A stretch of 64,000 nucleotides of DNA from Paenibacillus sp. MZ04-78.2. GTDB lineage: Bacteria > Bacillota > Bacilli > Paenibacillales > NBRC-103111. Below are positions 43,884 to 52,866 of the stretch, piece by piece. Location: the NCBI RefSeq assembly GCF_024213375.1, contig NZ_JANAVJ010000008.1, positions 62,001 through 126,000 of the forward strand. Direction: 5' to 3'. The notes under the pieces were generated by a model. That model saw only the letters and a list, made by a program, of their open reading frames with translations. It searched no databases and was not told the DNA's origin. The translations under genes were made by a program, and so were the position numbers. How positions within the stretch are numbered: position 1 is the stretch's first letter; every line of letters begins with the position of its first letter.

Positions 43884-44576
43884 TTATTCTATAATATAAC
43901 CGATTCCCCATACGGTTTTGATATACTGCGGTGAGCTCGGATCTTTTTCGAGTTTTTCCCGGATTTTGCGGATGTGAACCATAATGGTATTGTTCGATTC
44001 ATAGAAAGGCTCATCCCATACGGATTCGTAAATTTGCTCCATGCTCAGCACGCTGCCGCGGTTTTGGGCAAGTACCTGCAAAATGGCGAATTCGCGCGGC
44101 GTCAACCGGATCGGATTATGACCGAGAACCACTTTATGCGTTAACAAATTGATAACGAGGTCATCGATGATAATTTCATTCTCGTTTTTGGCATGGTTCG
44201 CATTGAACTGCCTGAACCGGCGAAGCTGCGAATTAACCCGAGCGATCATTTCCAAGGGACTGAACGGCTTGACGACATAATCGTCCGCCCCGATGCTCAG
44301 GCCTGTAATTTTATCGATTTCCTGACCTTTCGCGGAAAGCATGATGATCGGCATTTGTTTTTCTTCCCGTATTTTCATGCAGGCTTCAATACCATCCATC
44401 CGCGGCATCATCACGTCCAGAATGATTAGATCGACGCTGTGCGTCTGCAAAAGCTCCAAAGCCTCGACGCCGTCGCCTGCGATTAATAAATTATATCCTT
44501 CATTTTTTAAGTAAATTTCCAGAAGATTCGTAATCTCCTTCTCGTCGTCAACCAAAAGAATGGTGCCTCTGAACAT
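43884..44576 (-). CDS. VanR-like OmpR-family response regulator (second system)
   Basis: The 230-residue product has the receiver (LLVDDEKEITNLLEIYLKNEGY, Asp in LIILDVMMPRMDG, KPFSPLEMIARV) and winged helix (LTPREFAILQVLAQNRGSVLSMEQIYESVWDEPFYESNNTIMVHIRKIREKLE). AAGGAGG precedes the ATG. The kinase gene follows 36 bases downstream. It is paralogous to the regulator at 31230-31925. Confidence 0.92.
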   Translation of the reverse strand: MFRGTILLVDDEKEITNLLEIYLKNEGYNLLIAGDGVEALELLQTHSVDLIILDVMMPRMDGIEACMKIREEKQMPIIMLSAKGQEIDKITGLSIGADDYVVKPFSPLEMIARVNSQLRRFRQFNANHAKNENEIIIDDLVINLLTHKVVLGHNPIRLTPREFAILQVLAQNRGSVLSMEQIYESVWDEPFYESNNTIMVHIRKIREKLEKDPSSPQYIKTVWGIGYIIE

Positions 44577-44686
44577 GGGTCATCCTCCTTGCTCTCAAAA
44601 CCATGATCTAAAACCATATCATACATCAATTCTCAAGAGGAGGCGAATCCCCACGTTAGTGATTGCGACAATCGGCGCCAAGGGGG

Positions 44687-45979
44687 TTATCGTGGAACAT
44701 TTTTCGAAAAGCGTTCACCCAAAGGTGGCTCTTCATCCGCGCGTCGGCTCAGCAGCCAGACCAGCCCGATTTGCAGCGCGGCCGTTGCCGCCAGCACCCA
44801 AGGAATTACCTCGCTGCCTGCGACGCTTGTAAGCCAGACAAGCAGGCCGATCGATACGACGCGCCCCCCGTTCAAGAACGTCTCGCGCATCACGACCGAC
44901 TCGACGCGAAGCTGGCCCTTGAGCGGCAGCACGCCGATCAGGCGGTAGTAGTACGATGTAATCGTGTTGCCCTGCAGCGGCGCGCAGATGGAATAAATGA
45001 TCATAAAAGCGATTACGGTGCCCAGCGTCAGTTTCCATAAAATGAACGCCGTGCCGATCACGAACCCTATGGTGGAGATGAACATAAAGGCCTTCGCCTT
45101 GGATTCGGTGCCGTAACGGGAAATGAACATCCCCGTGCCGATACCGACACTGGCGTACAGTACCCCCAGGTAGCCGACCAAATCTTCCCGTCCGACGATC
45201 TGAAAAAGCAAAATGTTCGGCAAAAACAGCATCAATCCCTGAAACAGACCCGTAACCGAAAAAGCGATTAGCGAATAGGTCCATTCCCGGTTTTTGCGCA
45301 TCAGCAGGCCGACGTATTTCAAATAATACGCTTTATGGTGCGAAGCTTTCATCGGGATCTTGAAGCTGCCGAGCGCTGCCAGCAAAAACATGAGGAACGA
45401 GATGCCGAAAACGATCGTGTAGCCCTGCAAGCCCTCGAATTGCCGAATGAGAAATCCGGCCAAGGCCGGTCCGATCAGCCCGCCGAGCGTAAACGTGATC
45501 ATATTGATCGCGAGAAAACGGATACGGTTGCGGTCCGTTGTCACGTCATACATCAAGGTCAGATAACCCACCCAATAAAACGAACTCGCGATGCCGTTCA
45601 GCACGGCAAAGAGCACATAATATTGAACCACCAGCTCCCCGGAGAAGACAACGGACAAATAAAACAGCGCAATCATCGCAATGCCCATCCGGTACGTAAC
45701 CATGCGGTCCTTGCGCTTGATCATCCAGCCGCCAAGCGCGAATGCCAGCGGCGCCACCGCGTAGTTAATCGCATAGTATGCTCCGTTAATTTCGAGGCTA
45801 TGGGTCAGCCGCCACAAGTACAGCGTCAAAAAGACACCCGACATCGAAGCTCCGAACTGAAAGCAAAAATGAATAAAGAGCGAGGCGACGGCCTCGGCCG
45901 ACAGCCTCTTTTCTTCCGGTACCGCCGTCTTCCGCGATTCCGCCCAATGCCTGACCGCTTCTCCGAGTCGTAACCCCAT
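44687..45979 (-). CDS. MFS transporter
   Basis: The 430-residue product has 12 hydrophobic helices in two halves: the N-half includes GGWMIKRKDRMVTYRMGIA, a loop 2-3 basic motif typical of MFS, and the C-half includes GTESKAKAFMFISTIGFVIGTAF. The substrate is unknown; I see no drug-specific motif. The start is uncertain: ATG 45979 is used, but a TTG nine codons earlier lies closer to a GGGAGAGG site. Orientation is the same as the upstream ArsR gene, with about 240 bases between. Confidence 0.82.
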   Translation of the reverse strand: MGLRLGEAVRHWAESRKTAVPEEKRLSAEAVASLFIHFCFQFGASMSGVFLTLYLWRLTHSLEINGAYYAINYAVAPLAFALGGWMIKRKDRMVTYRMGIAMIALFYLSVVFSGELVVQYYVLFAVLNGIASSFYWVGYLTLMYDVTTDRNRIRFLAINMITFTLGGLIGPALAGFLIRQFEGLQGYTIVFGISFLMFLLAALGSFKIPMKASHHKAYYLKYVGLLMRKNREWTYSLIAFSVTGLFQGLMLFLPNILLFQIVGREDLVGYLGVLYASVGIGTGMFISRYGTESKAKAFMFISTIGFVIGTAFILWKLTLGTVIAFMIIYSICAPLQGNTITSYYYRLIGVLPLKGQLRVESVVMRETFLNGGRVVSIGLLVWLTSVAGSEVIPWVLAATAALQIGLVWLLSRRADEEPPLGERFSKNVPR

Positions 45980-46218
45980 CCGAGCCTGGACCGCCTCTCC
46001 CGGCAAACAGGAAGGCCCCTGCCCTCCGTTCGCTCAACATCGATTTTACGACCATTGTATCAGCGAGGACAGCCGTTTGTGAAACCGCAAACAAGCGCGA
46101 TTGCAAGCGTATCCGGTCAATTTTCGCCAGCAGCGGGAGGAGGCCTCGGTCAACCTCTCGTTATTAGCCTTTTCCCCGTCCCTTGTCGGTTGGATGCACC
46201 GCTGTACCGGCCACCGGT

Positions 46219-46908
46219 TTATTCCAACCGAATTCCAAATCGCTCCGCTATGCCTTGCTTTCCTTCCTGCGTGATTCGCACGGCACGGCTTTGCTCCTCC
46301 CGGCGAAACCAATCCATAGCAAGCATCCGCTCAGTCAGCCCTTGCCCGAGTGCACCGGCCAAATGGTGCTCGCGCTCCGTCCAATCGAGACAGCAGCGGG
46401 AGAAAGCCCGCCGCTTCTTGCGAAGCTGTGGCAAATCTAAGCCGAAATCCGCAAAAAATGTTTCGCCGGAAGCCGTAATGTGAAGCTGCAAGCCGTCTTT
46501 CTGCAAATGTCCTGCCCTTAGCAGCGATTCCGTCATGCGTACCGCAGCTTCCCCTGCCAAATGGTCGTAGCACATCCGGGCGTGGCGCAGCTTTTTCATT
46601 TGGTCCGATTGCCGTAACGAGACGACAGGCGCCGGCCCGGCAAACGAAAGCAGTTGCTCGATCATTTCCGCATCGCTCGCCTGTGCGATCCGGTAATACC
46701 GGTGCCGGCCGTGCTTTTCTACCGTTACCATTCCGATCTCCGCCATTTTGGCCAAATGGAAGCTGGCGGTTTGCGGCGTAATTCCTGCTGCAGCTGCCAA
46801 ATCCCCGGCCGGATGGCAGCGGCCGTCCAGCAGATGCAACAGGATGGCCGCCCGGGACGGGTCGCTAATCAGCGAAGCGATGGATGATACATTCCGATTC
46901 AGGCTCAT
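46219..46908 (-). CDS. ArsR-family winged-helix regulator with C-terminal extension
   Basis: The 229-residue product has an ArsR-like helix-turn-helix in the first 90 residues (SDPSRAAILLHLLDGRCHPAGDLAAAAGITPQTASFHLAKMAEIGMVTVEKHGRHRYYRIA). The remaining 135 residues form a second domain (ARMCYDHLAGEAAVRMTESLL ... FFADFGLDLPQLRKKRRAFSRCCLDWTEREHHLAGALG). Metal-binding ELCVCDL motifs of ArsR are absent, so it senses something else. ATG 46908 follows AAAAGGAGG. It is divergent from the flavin reductase-like gene; a direct repeat TCGATGAT (46940 and 46958) in the spacer may be the operator. Confidence 0.87.
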   Translation of the reverse strand: MSLNRNVSSIASLISDPSRAAILLHLLDGRCHPAGDLAAAAGITPQTASFHLAKMAEIGMVTVEKHGRHRYYRIAQASDAEMIEQLLSFAGPAPVVSLRQSDQMKKLRHARMCYDHLAGEAAVRMTESLLRAGHLQKDGLQLHITASGETFFADFGLDLPQLRKKRRAFSRCCLDWTEREHHLAGALGQGLTERMLAMDWFRREEQSRAVRITQEGKQGIAERFGIRLE

Positions 46909-46939
46909 CGTAAGCCTCCTTTTCATTGCATTCCACATT

Positions 46940-46972
46940 TCGATGATAATGGAAACGTCGATGATTTACAAT
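46940..46972. promoter_or_regulatory. Direct repeat and promoter between ArsR and flavin reductase genes
   Basis: TCGATGAT occurs at 46940-46947 and 46958-46965. A TACAAT (46967-46972) for the plus-strand gene follows directly. The layout suits control of the reductase by the divergent regulator. Confidence 0.35.
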
Positions 46973-47035
46973 GAGTTAGGAGCAGATATCCTGCATTTCC
47001 TATCGGACTATGACAACCATCGGAGGTAATGAAGC

Positions 47036-47668
47036 ATGAACACGAAAGTATCCCCTACGGAAGCAAGCCACTTGAACATTCAGCCAAAAATCTTATACTA
47101 CGGCATGCCCGTTATTCTCGCTACGACGCTGAACGAAGACGGGACGACCAACATCAGCCCCCTTTCTTCGTCCTGGGCGCTCGGACATTATCTGGTGCTC
47201 GGCATGGGCTTTGGCGGCCAAGGCATCGACAACCTGCAGCGGACGCCGGAGCTGGTCGTCAACGTTCCCGACGCCGCCATGTGGCAGCAGGTCGAAAAGC
47301 TGGGCGCGCTCACCGGAAAACATCCGGTGCCGGACTACAAAGCGCAGATGGGTTACCGCTACGAGCCGGATAAATTCACCGCAGCCGGGCTTACACCGGC
47401 CGATTCGCTGTCCGTTAAACCGCAGCGAATCACGGAATGCCCGCTGCAAATCGAATGCACCGTCAAGAAGATCACGTTCCCGGACTATGCGCCGATGTTT
47501 GCCATCGTCGAAACCGAAGCGGTGCAAATCCACGCTCACCCGGATATCGTGAAGAAGACGGGCAGCGATCATATCGACCCTTCCCGCTGGAACCCGCTGA
47601 TCTACAACTTCCGTCATTACTTCGGGCTCGGCGATCGCCTGGGCAATAATTACCGCGCCGAAATCTAG
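47036..47668 (+). CDS. Flavin reductase-like (FMN-binding split-barrel) protein
   Basis: The 210-residue product has the split-barrel FMN-binding pattern: MPVILATTLNEDGTTNISPLSSSWALGHYLVLGMGFGGQGIDNLQRTPELVVNVPD, followed by an ITECPLQIECTVKKI strand and a late HIDPSRWNPLIYNFRHYFGLG. Members reduce flavin or bind FMN as cofactor for monooxygenases. GGAGGT is upstream of the ATG. Its regulator is likely the divergent ArsR protein. No monooxygenase partner is adjacent. Confidence 0.8.
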   Translation: MNTKVSPTEASHLNIQPKILYYGMPVILATTLNEDGTTNISPLSSSWALGHYLVLGMGFGGQGIDNLQRTPELVVNVPDAAMWQQVEKLGALTGKHPVPDYKAQMGYRYEPDKFTAAGLTPADSLSVKPQRITECPLQIECTVKKITFPDYAPMFAIVETEAVQIHAHPDIVKKTGSDHIDPSRWNPLIYNFRHYFGLGDRLGNNYRAEI

Positions 47669-47691
47669 CGCCAGACATTCCGCCAAAGCAC

Positions 47692-47738
47692 AAAAAAGTC
47701 AAGGCACCGCCCGCGAGGGCAGATGCCTTGACTTTTTT
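47692..47738. terminator. Bidirectional terminator
   Basis: AAAAAAGTCAAGGCA (47692-47706) pairs perfectly with TGCCTTGACTTTTTT (47724-47738). It separates the flavin reductase-like gene from the convergent ABC transporter operon. Confidence 0.85.
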
Positions 47739-47744
47739 ACCATC

Positions 47745-49049
47745 TTATTTCTTCAGGCTATCCCAAGTTTGCTGGAATTCCGTCAGCATTTGATCCTTCG
47801 TTTTTTGCTTCGCGACATAGGCCTGCATCGTGGAAGCAAACTTTTTGCTGGACGCTTCGCCGCCCGGGAATTTAAACCAGTTCCAGCTTAACGTTTTGTT
47901 TTCTTTGCTGTATTTCATCAGATCGGCAGCGAGTGGTCCGAGAATTTTCTCGTCGCCTTGGATGTTGGTGAAGGCCGGGATGAACTTGAACTCTTCCACC
48001 ATATACTTTTTACCCATATCCGAAGTCACGAGCCAGTTCAGGAACTTTTTCGCTTCTTCTTTGTTCGGGGAATTTTTATTGATAACCCAGTTGTTCGGCA
48101 CGCCGACCAGCAGCTTGTCGTTCGCCGCAGCATCGTCGGAAATCGGCATCGGCAGGAAGCCGACCTTCAGGTTCGGGTTCGTTTGCGTCAGCTGCAATTG
48201 CGTCCAGTTGCCCTGCTGCGTCATCGCCGCTTTGCCGGTAGCAAACTCGGTCACCTGCGTTTTATAGTCGGTTTGCAGCGGGTTCTTGTTGCCGTACTGG
48301 AGCTGCAGATCGAACAGCTTCACCCAATTTTCGAACACCGGGTCGCCTGGAATTTTCGCCGTGCCTTTGTTCAGGCCATTAATGAACGCGTTCGGATCTT
48401 TCTGATAAGCGAACGGCAAGTTCACGAAGTGGTTGCCGAGCACCCACCATTCAGCGTAGCCGTCCACGAACGGCGTAACACCTTTGGCTTGCAGCTTCTT
48501 CGCCGCGTCTTCAAGCTGCGTCAACGTTTTCGGCAGCTCGGTGATACCGGCTTGGGCGAACAAGTCTTTGTTATACAGGAAGCCGTAGCCTTCCAGGTTA
48601 AGCGGCTGGCCGTACAGCTTGCCATCTTTGGTCATTGGCTCTTTGGAGACCGGCACCAGATCCTTCACCCAAGGCTGGTCGGACAAGTCTTCCAAATGCT
48701 CAATCCACTTGTCCAAATCGGAAAAGCCGCCGTTGTTGAAAATGTCCGGCTTGTCCCCGGAGTTGAACTTCGCCATCAGCGCCGCGCCGTAGTCTGCACC
48801 GCCGCCGACCGTATCGATTTGGATTTTGACGCCCGGGTTTTGTTTCTCGTACTCGGCCTTCAGCTTGGCAAGCGGTTCTGCAATTTCGACCTTGAATTGG
48901 AACATTTTCAGGGTAACATTTTTGCCGCCAGCCGCACCGCCTCCGGCGTTCGTTCCGCTTGGCGCTTCCTCTTTCTTCGCGCAGCCCGCGACGAGCGACA
49001 TCAGCATAACCGCCGCCATGCCGGCGCTCGCAACCTTGTTCATTTTCAT
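47745..49049 (-). CDS. CUT1 sugar ABC transporter substrate-binding lipoprotein
   Basis: The 434-residue product has a lipoprotein signal with lipobox LVAGC at about residues 19-23, then the family 1 solute-binding fold (NVTLKMFQFKVEIAEPLAKLKAEYEKQNPGVKIQIDTVGG ... KLYGQPLNLEGYGFLYNKDLFAQAGI). The binding pocket is not assignable; similar proteins bind oligosaccharides. ATG 49049 has GGGAGG eight bases upstream; the longer open frame is leader. The last gene of the permease-permease-binding protein set, with a 140-base gap that may hold its own promoter. Confidence 0.92.
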   Translation of the reverse strand: MKMNKVASAGMAAVMLMSLVAGCAKKEEAPSGTNAGGGAAGGKNVTLKMFQFKVEIAEPLAKLKAEYEKQNPGVKIQIDTVGGGADYGAALMAKFNSGDKPDIFNNGGFSDLDKWIEHLEDLSDQPWVKDLVPVSKEPMTKDGKLYGQPLNLEGYGFLYNKDLFAQAGITELPKTLTQLEDAAKKLQAKGVTPFVDGYAEWWVLGNHFVNLPFAYQKDPNAFINGLNKGTAKIPGDPVFENWVKLFDLQLQYGNKNPLQTDYKTQVTEFATGKAAMTQQGNWTQLQLTQTNPNLKVGFLPMPISDDAAANDKLLVGVPNNWVINKNSPNKEEAKKFLNWLVTSDMGKKYMVEEFKFIPAFTNIQGDEKILGPLAADLMKYSKENKTLSWNWFKFPGGEASSKKFASTMQAYVAKQKTKDQMLTEFQQTWDSLKK

Positions 49050-49189
49050 AATGTAACCTCCCTTATTTCGTACTGCTGTTTGTCTGTTCGTTTCAAATGT
49101 ATTGTATAAAATGCCCCGTCTTTCGAACACGTACTATATTGAACGAAAAGGTGGAACATTTTGAACAACCGCTTACATAACCATGCTTA

Positions 49190-50026
49190 TCAGCCTTTGA
49201 CCGATCCGGCCGTAATCCCTTCGATAATAAACCGCTGCATCGACAGGAAGAAGGCGACCATCGGAATCACGCCGAGTACGAGCGCGGCAAGCGCCATATC
49301 CCATTGCTTCGTATATTGGCCGAAGAACGAATAGGTGGCCAGCGGAATCGTCCGCAGGTCCGGGCTGTTCAGCACGAGCAGCGGCAGCAGGAAGTCGTTC
49401 CAAATCCACAAGCTGTTGAGCAGTATAACCGTGACGCTCATCGGCTTCAGCAGCGGAAAAATAATTTTCCAGAACACGCCGTAGGGGCTGCAACCGTCTA
49501 CGGTGGCGGATTCCTCGATTTCCCGGGGAATAGCCTTGATGAAGCCGTGATACAAAAATACGGTCAGCGAAATTCCGAAGCCGAAGTAACAGAAGATCAG
49601 TCCGAGCTTGCTGTCCATTAAGCCGACGGAGCTTGCCACCTTGACGAGCGGGATCATGATCGACTGGAACGGGATAACCATCGCCGCCACGAAGGCGAGG
49701 AACAGCAGATTGTTGAACTTCGACGGGAACCGCACCAGCCGGTAAGCAGCCATGGAACCGATCACCACAAGCCCCAGGTTGCTGAAAACGGTAATAATCA
49801 GCGAGTTCGTAAACACTTTCGGAAAGTTCATGATGTCCCACACTTTGACGTAGTTGTCAAAGTTAAGCGATTTCGGCAGATTCGCCGAATTGACCAGCAG
49901 GTCTCCGAACGATTTCATCGAGTTGACGATAACGAAATAGAACGGCACGAGGAAAAGCAGGGCAAGCACAATGGCTAACAGTTCCAGAATGAAGATGCGC
50001 AGATTATAACTTTTGGACGTATCCAT
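49190..50026 (-). CDS. CUT1 sugar ABC transporter permease (MalG type)
   Basis: The 278-residue product has six helices and the EAA loop IEESATVDGCSPYGVFWKIIFPLLKP that docks the ATPase. The start overlaps the stop of the partner permease by one base. No ATPase gene is in this operon, as is usual when a shared MsmX-type ATPase serves several transporters. Confidence 0.93.
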   Translation of the reverse strand: MDTSKSYNLRIFILELLAIVLALLFLVPFYFVIVNSMKSFGDLLVNSANLPKSLNFDNYVKVWDIMNFPKVFTNSLIITVFSNLGLVVIGSMAAYRLVRFPSKFNNLLFLAFVAAMVIPFQSIMIPLVKVASSVGLMDSKLGLIFCYFGFGISLTVFLYHGFIKAIPREIEESATVDGCSPYGVFWKIIFPLLKPMSVTVILLNSLWIWNDFLLPLLVLNSPDLRTIPLATYSFFGQYTKQWDMALAALVLGVIPMVAFFLSMQRFIIEGITAGSVKG

Positions 50027-50910
50027 TACACTTCAACCTCCTTTTTCTTCGTGACGGACACTTGAATGAGCGTAATGAGCGCCACCACGATAAAGAAAAT
50101 AAAGGCCTTCGCCGTTCCTAAGCCGTAACGGTTGTTGCGGAACGCTTCTTCATAAACATTGAGCGCCACGGATTGCGTCGAGTTGAACGGTCCGCCCTGC
50201 GTCAAGGATACGTTCAGATCGTACATTTTGAACGCCCAGGAGATCGTCAGAAACAAGCACACGGTAACCGATGGCATAATCATCGGGATCGTAATGTGGC
50301 GCAGCGCCTGCCAGCGGGTGGCCCCGTCGATGGTCGCCGCTTCCGTCAGCTCCTTCGGCACGTTCGCCAAACCGGCGATATAAATGACCATCAAATAACC
50401 GGCCGTCTGCCATACGCTGACGATAATGAGTCCCCAGAACGCCGTCGGGGCATCCCCGAGCCACGGAAGCTGGAAGAAGGCGATTTGGGTCAGCTCGCCA
50501 ATGGTCGAGAACCCTTTGATGAAAATAAATTGCCAGATGAAGCCGAGCAGCAGCCCGCCGATGACATTCGGCAGGAAGAAGACCGTCCGCAGCACGTTCC
50601 GCGTTTTGAGCGCCTGGGACAGCAGCAGCGCCAGACCGAAGCCGAGCAGATTCGCCAGCAGGACGTTCGTCATGGTGAACCGCGTCGTAAACCAGAACGC
50701 TTTATGGAAATCTTGATCCGCCGTCAGGATCGTTTTGAAATTGTCGAGGCCGATCCATTTGACGTTCGACGTGACCCCGTTCCATTCCGTAAACGAATAA
50801 ACCATGCTCATCAGAAACGGAACAAGGACAATGAGGCTGAAGAACAGAAAGGCCGGGCCGACAAAGACGAATTGCTGGAGCGTGCCGGATAGCCGCTGTT
50901 TCGTTTTCAT
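50026..50910 (-). CDS. CUT1 sugar ABC transporter permease (MalF type)
   Basis: The 294-residue product has six helices and the EAA loop TEAATIDGATRWQALRHITIPMI. ATG 50910 has AAAGGGGG upstream, and the frame open to 50988 covers leader only. It is first in the operon, divergent from a YesM/YesN pair, which in this family often regulates the adjacent sugar transporter. A TATACT -10 is likely at the complement of 50955-50960. Confidence 0.93.
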   Translation of the reverse strand: MKTKQRLSGTLQQFVFVGPAFLFFSLIVLVPFLMSMVYSFTEWNGVTSNVKWIGLDNFKTILTADQDFHKAFWFTTRFTMTNVLLANLLGFGLALLLSQALKTRNVLRTVFFLPNVIGGLLLGFIWQFIFIKGFSTIGELTQIAFFQLPWLGDAPTAFWGLIIVSVWQTAGYLMVIYIAGLANVPKELTEAATIDGATRWQALRHITIPMIMPSVTVCLFLTISWAFKMYDLNVSLTQGGPFNSTQSVALNVYEEAFRNNRYGLGTAKAFIFFIVVALITLIQVSVTKKKEVEV

Positions 50911-51078
50911 GGATTTTCCCCCTTTATTTCTTACCATTTGCAGGCCAAGCTGAAAGTATACCCCCAGTATATAAGCCTCAAAAAGCAAAGAACACGCACT
51001 CTGGTGACGTATCAGGTGGAATTTATTGACCTCAACTGGTACAATAATGGCGCCGACTTTTGCATGGAGGGAATCGCG

Positions 51079-52866
51079 ATGATCCGTAACAGCATCCGGA
51101 ATAAACTGATTGTGTTTCTACTTGCGGCCACCATATTGCCGATTTCCACTTCCATCGTCATGACGTACTATTTTACGAAGCAAAATATAACCCGGGAAAC
51201 GCTCCAGACGAATTCCAACCTGATCTATCAAGGCAAAACGAACATTATTAATTATTTGAACGGCATTCATCAGGCCTCGCTCACGGTGTATAACGATATT
51301 GATTTTTATGGAGCGATCGAAGCCGGGGCTTCCGATTACACGAGCCGCAACGAAATCGTCCGGGGCCTCCAGAGCATCGCTAATACCGTGAAGGATATCC
51401 AGCAGGTATACTTGTACATCGCCGAAACGGATAAATCGTACCTGTGGACCCAAGGGAACATTTACCGCAACGAAACGAACGAGCCGAAATTCATTCCCCC
51501 CGTCAGTTGGACGGAGAATGTCACTTTGGAGCCGACGCACCTGAGCCATTGGTACGGCACGAGCGGCTTCGGCCCGTTGCCTCCGTCTCCCGCGATCAGC
51601 CTGCACCGGAAGGTTGTCAATGCCGTGACCATGAAAAACTTCGGCATTTTATCCATAGACTTTAACATGGGCATGCTCTCTTCCATCTGCGAGCAGCTTT
51701 ATCAACAGGGGGAAGAGCAGCTTTATATTTTGGACAATCAAGGCCGCGTTGTTTACGGCCCTGGGGCGGCCGGAACCCGGATCGACGAGCCTTGGGTGAC
51801 CCATCTGCTCAGCTTGTCCGAACCGAGCGGAAGCTTCGAATCGGACAGCGACGAATTCAAGGGCATTCAACTGTACGAGCGCATGACGACGCCATATATG
51901 GAATGGACGCTCGTCAAGCGGATTCCGTATGACCGGCTGTACAGCAACGCCAGACAGCTGACGGAAATCAACACGCTCATTTTGATCGGGTTCCTTGTGG
52001 TGGTCATTTCGGCCACGCTGTACATTTCGTTCCGCTTTACTGCGCCGATCAAAAGGCTGATCGGATATATCGGAAAAATTCAATCCGGTAACATGCAGGT
52101 CGATATTCACGTCAAAGGAAACGACGAGTTCGGCATTCTCGCGAATCGCTTCCGCATTATGATGCAGACGATCAACAACTTGATCACGCAGGAGTACAAG
52201 CTGGAGCTGGCCAACAAGACGAATCAGTTGAAGGCGCTACAGGCGCAAATTAATCCGCACTTCTTGTACAACTCGCTGCAATCGATCGGAACGCTTGCCT
52301 TGCAGCACGATGCGCCGCGGATTTATTCGCTTCTATCGTCGCTGGCCAAGATGATGCGCTACAGCATGAATACCAGCGTTGCCATCGTTCCGTTTGACAG
52401 CGAAGTAAAGCATGTCCGTTCCTATATGGAGCTGCAAGTGCAGCGCTTTGAGCATCAATTAACCGTGGAGTACGACATTGACGCAGACACCCTTCAGGTC
52501 CCTGTACCCAAGATGATCCTGCAGCCGATTGTGGAAAACTACTTTAAGCATGGATTCGACGCGGGACAAAATACGGGAAAATTGCTGATCGCAAGCCGCG
52601 TGGCGGAAGACGGACGCATGGAAGTGACAGTGGCGGACAATGGGAAAGGGATCGCGGAGGAAGAGCTGCAGCGCCTGAAAGCGAAACTCAGTTCGCCATC
52701 AGAGCATCTGCAAGAAGAGGACAGCATCGGACTGATCAATGTGGTATCGCGTCTGCGGCTCTATTACAACCATGAAGCGGACATGAGGGTCGAGCATCAT
52801 AAGCCTTACGGCGTTAAGGTAACGATCCTCATGCCCATGCATATGAAGGAGAACGGGGATATATGA
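51079..52866 (+). CDS. YesM-type sensor histidine kinase
   Basis: The 595-residue product has an N-terminal helix (about 9-30), a large extracellular dCache-like region (about 35-295), a second helix (about 300-325), HAMP (about 325-378, FTAPIKRLIGYIGKIQSGNMQVDI), a coiled coil, and the His_kinase domain with INPHFLYNSLQSIG holding the phospho-histidine, then HATPase with NYFKHGFDAG. ATG 51079 has GGAGGG eight bases before; the longer frame to 50938 is leader. It is coupled to the YesN regulator by an ATGA overlap. Confidence 0.93.
   Translation: MIRNSIRNKLIVFLLAATILPISTSIVMTYYFTKQNITRETLQTNSNLIYQGKTNIINYLNGIHQASLTVYNDIDFYGAIEAGASDYTSRNEIVRGLQSIANTVKDIQQVYLYIAETDKSYLWTQGNIYRNETNEPKFIPPVSWTENVTLEPTHLSHWYGTSGFGPLPPSPAISLHRKVVNAVTMKNFGILSIDFNMGMLSSICEQLYQQGEEQLYILDNQGRVVYGPGAAGTRIDEPWVTHLLSLSEPSGSFESDSDEFKGIQLYERMTTPYMEWTLVKRIPYDRLYSNARQLTEINTLILIGFLVVVISATLYISFRFTAPIKRLIGYIGKIQSGNMQVDIHVKGNDEFGILANRFRIMMQTINNLITQEYKLELANKTNQLKALQAQINPHFLYNSLQSIGTLALQHDAPRIYSLLSSLAKMMRYSMNTSVAIVPFDSEVKHVRSYMELQVQRFEHQLTVEYDIDADTLQVPVPKMILQPIVENYFKHGFDAGQNTGKLLIASRVAEDGRMEVTVADNGKGIAEEELQRLKAKLSSPSEHLQEEDSIGLINVVSRLRLYYNHEADMRVEHHKPYGVKVTILMPMHMKENGDI

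Noticed and set aside
49164-49177. Weak cre-like sequence ahead of the sugar-binding lipoprotein gene
   Set aside because: It fits only about 11 of 14 consensus positions. It lies in a transporter gap where a real cre could occur, but the match is too poor to call.
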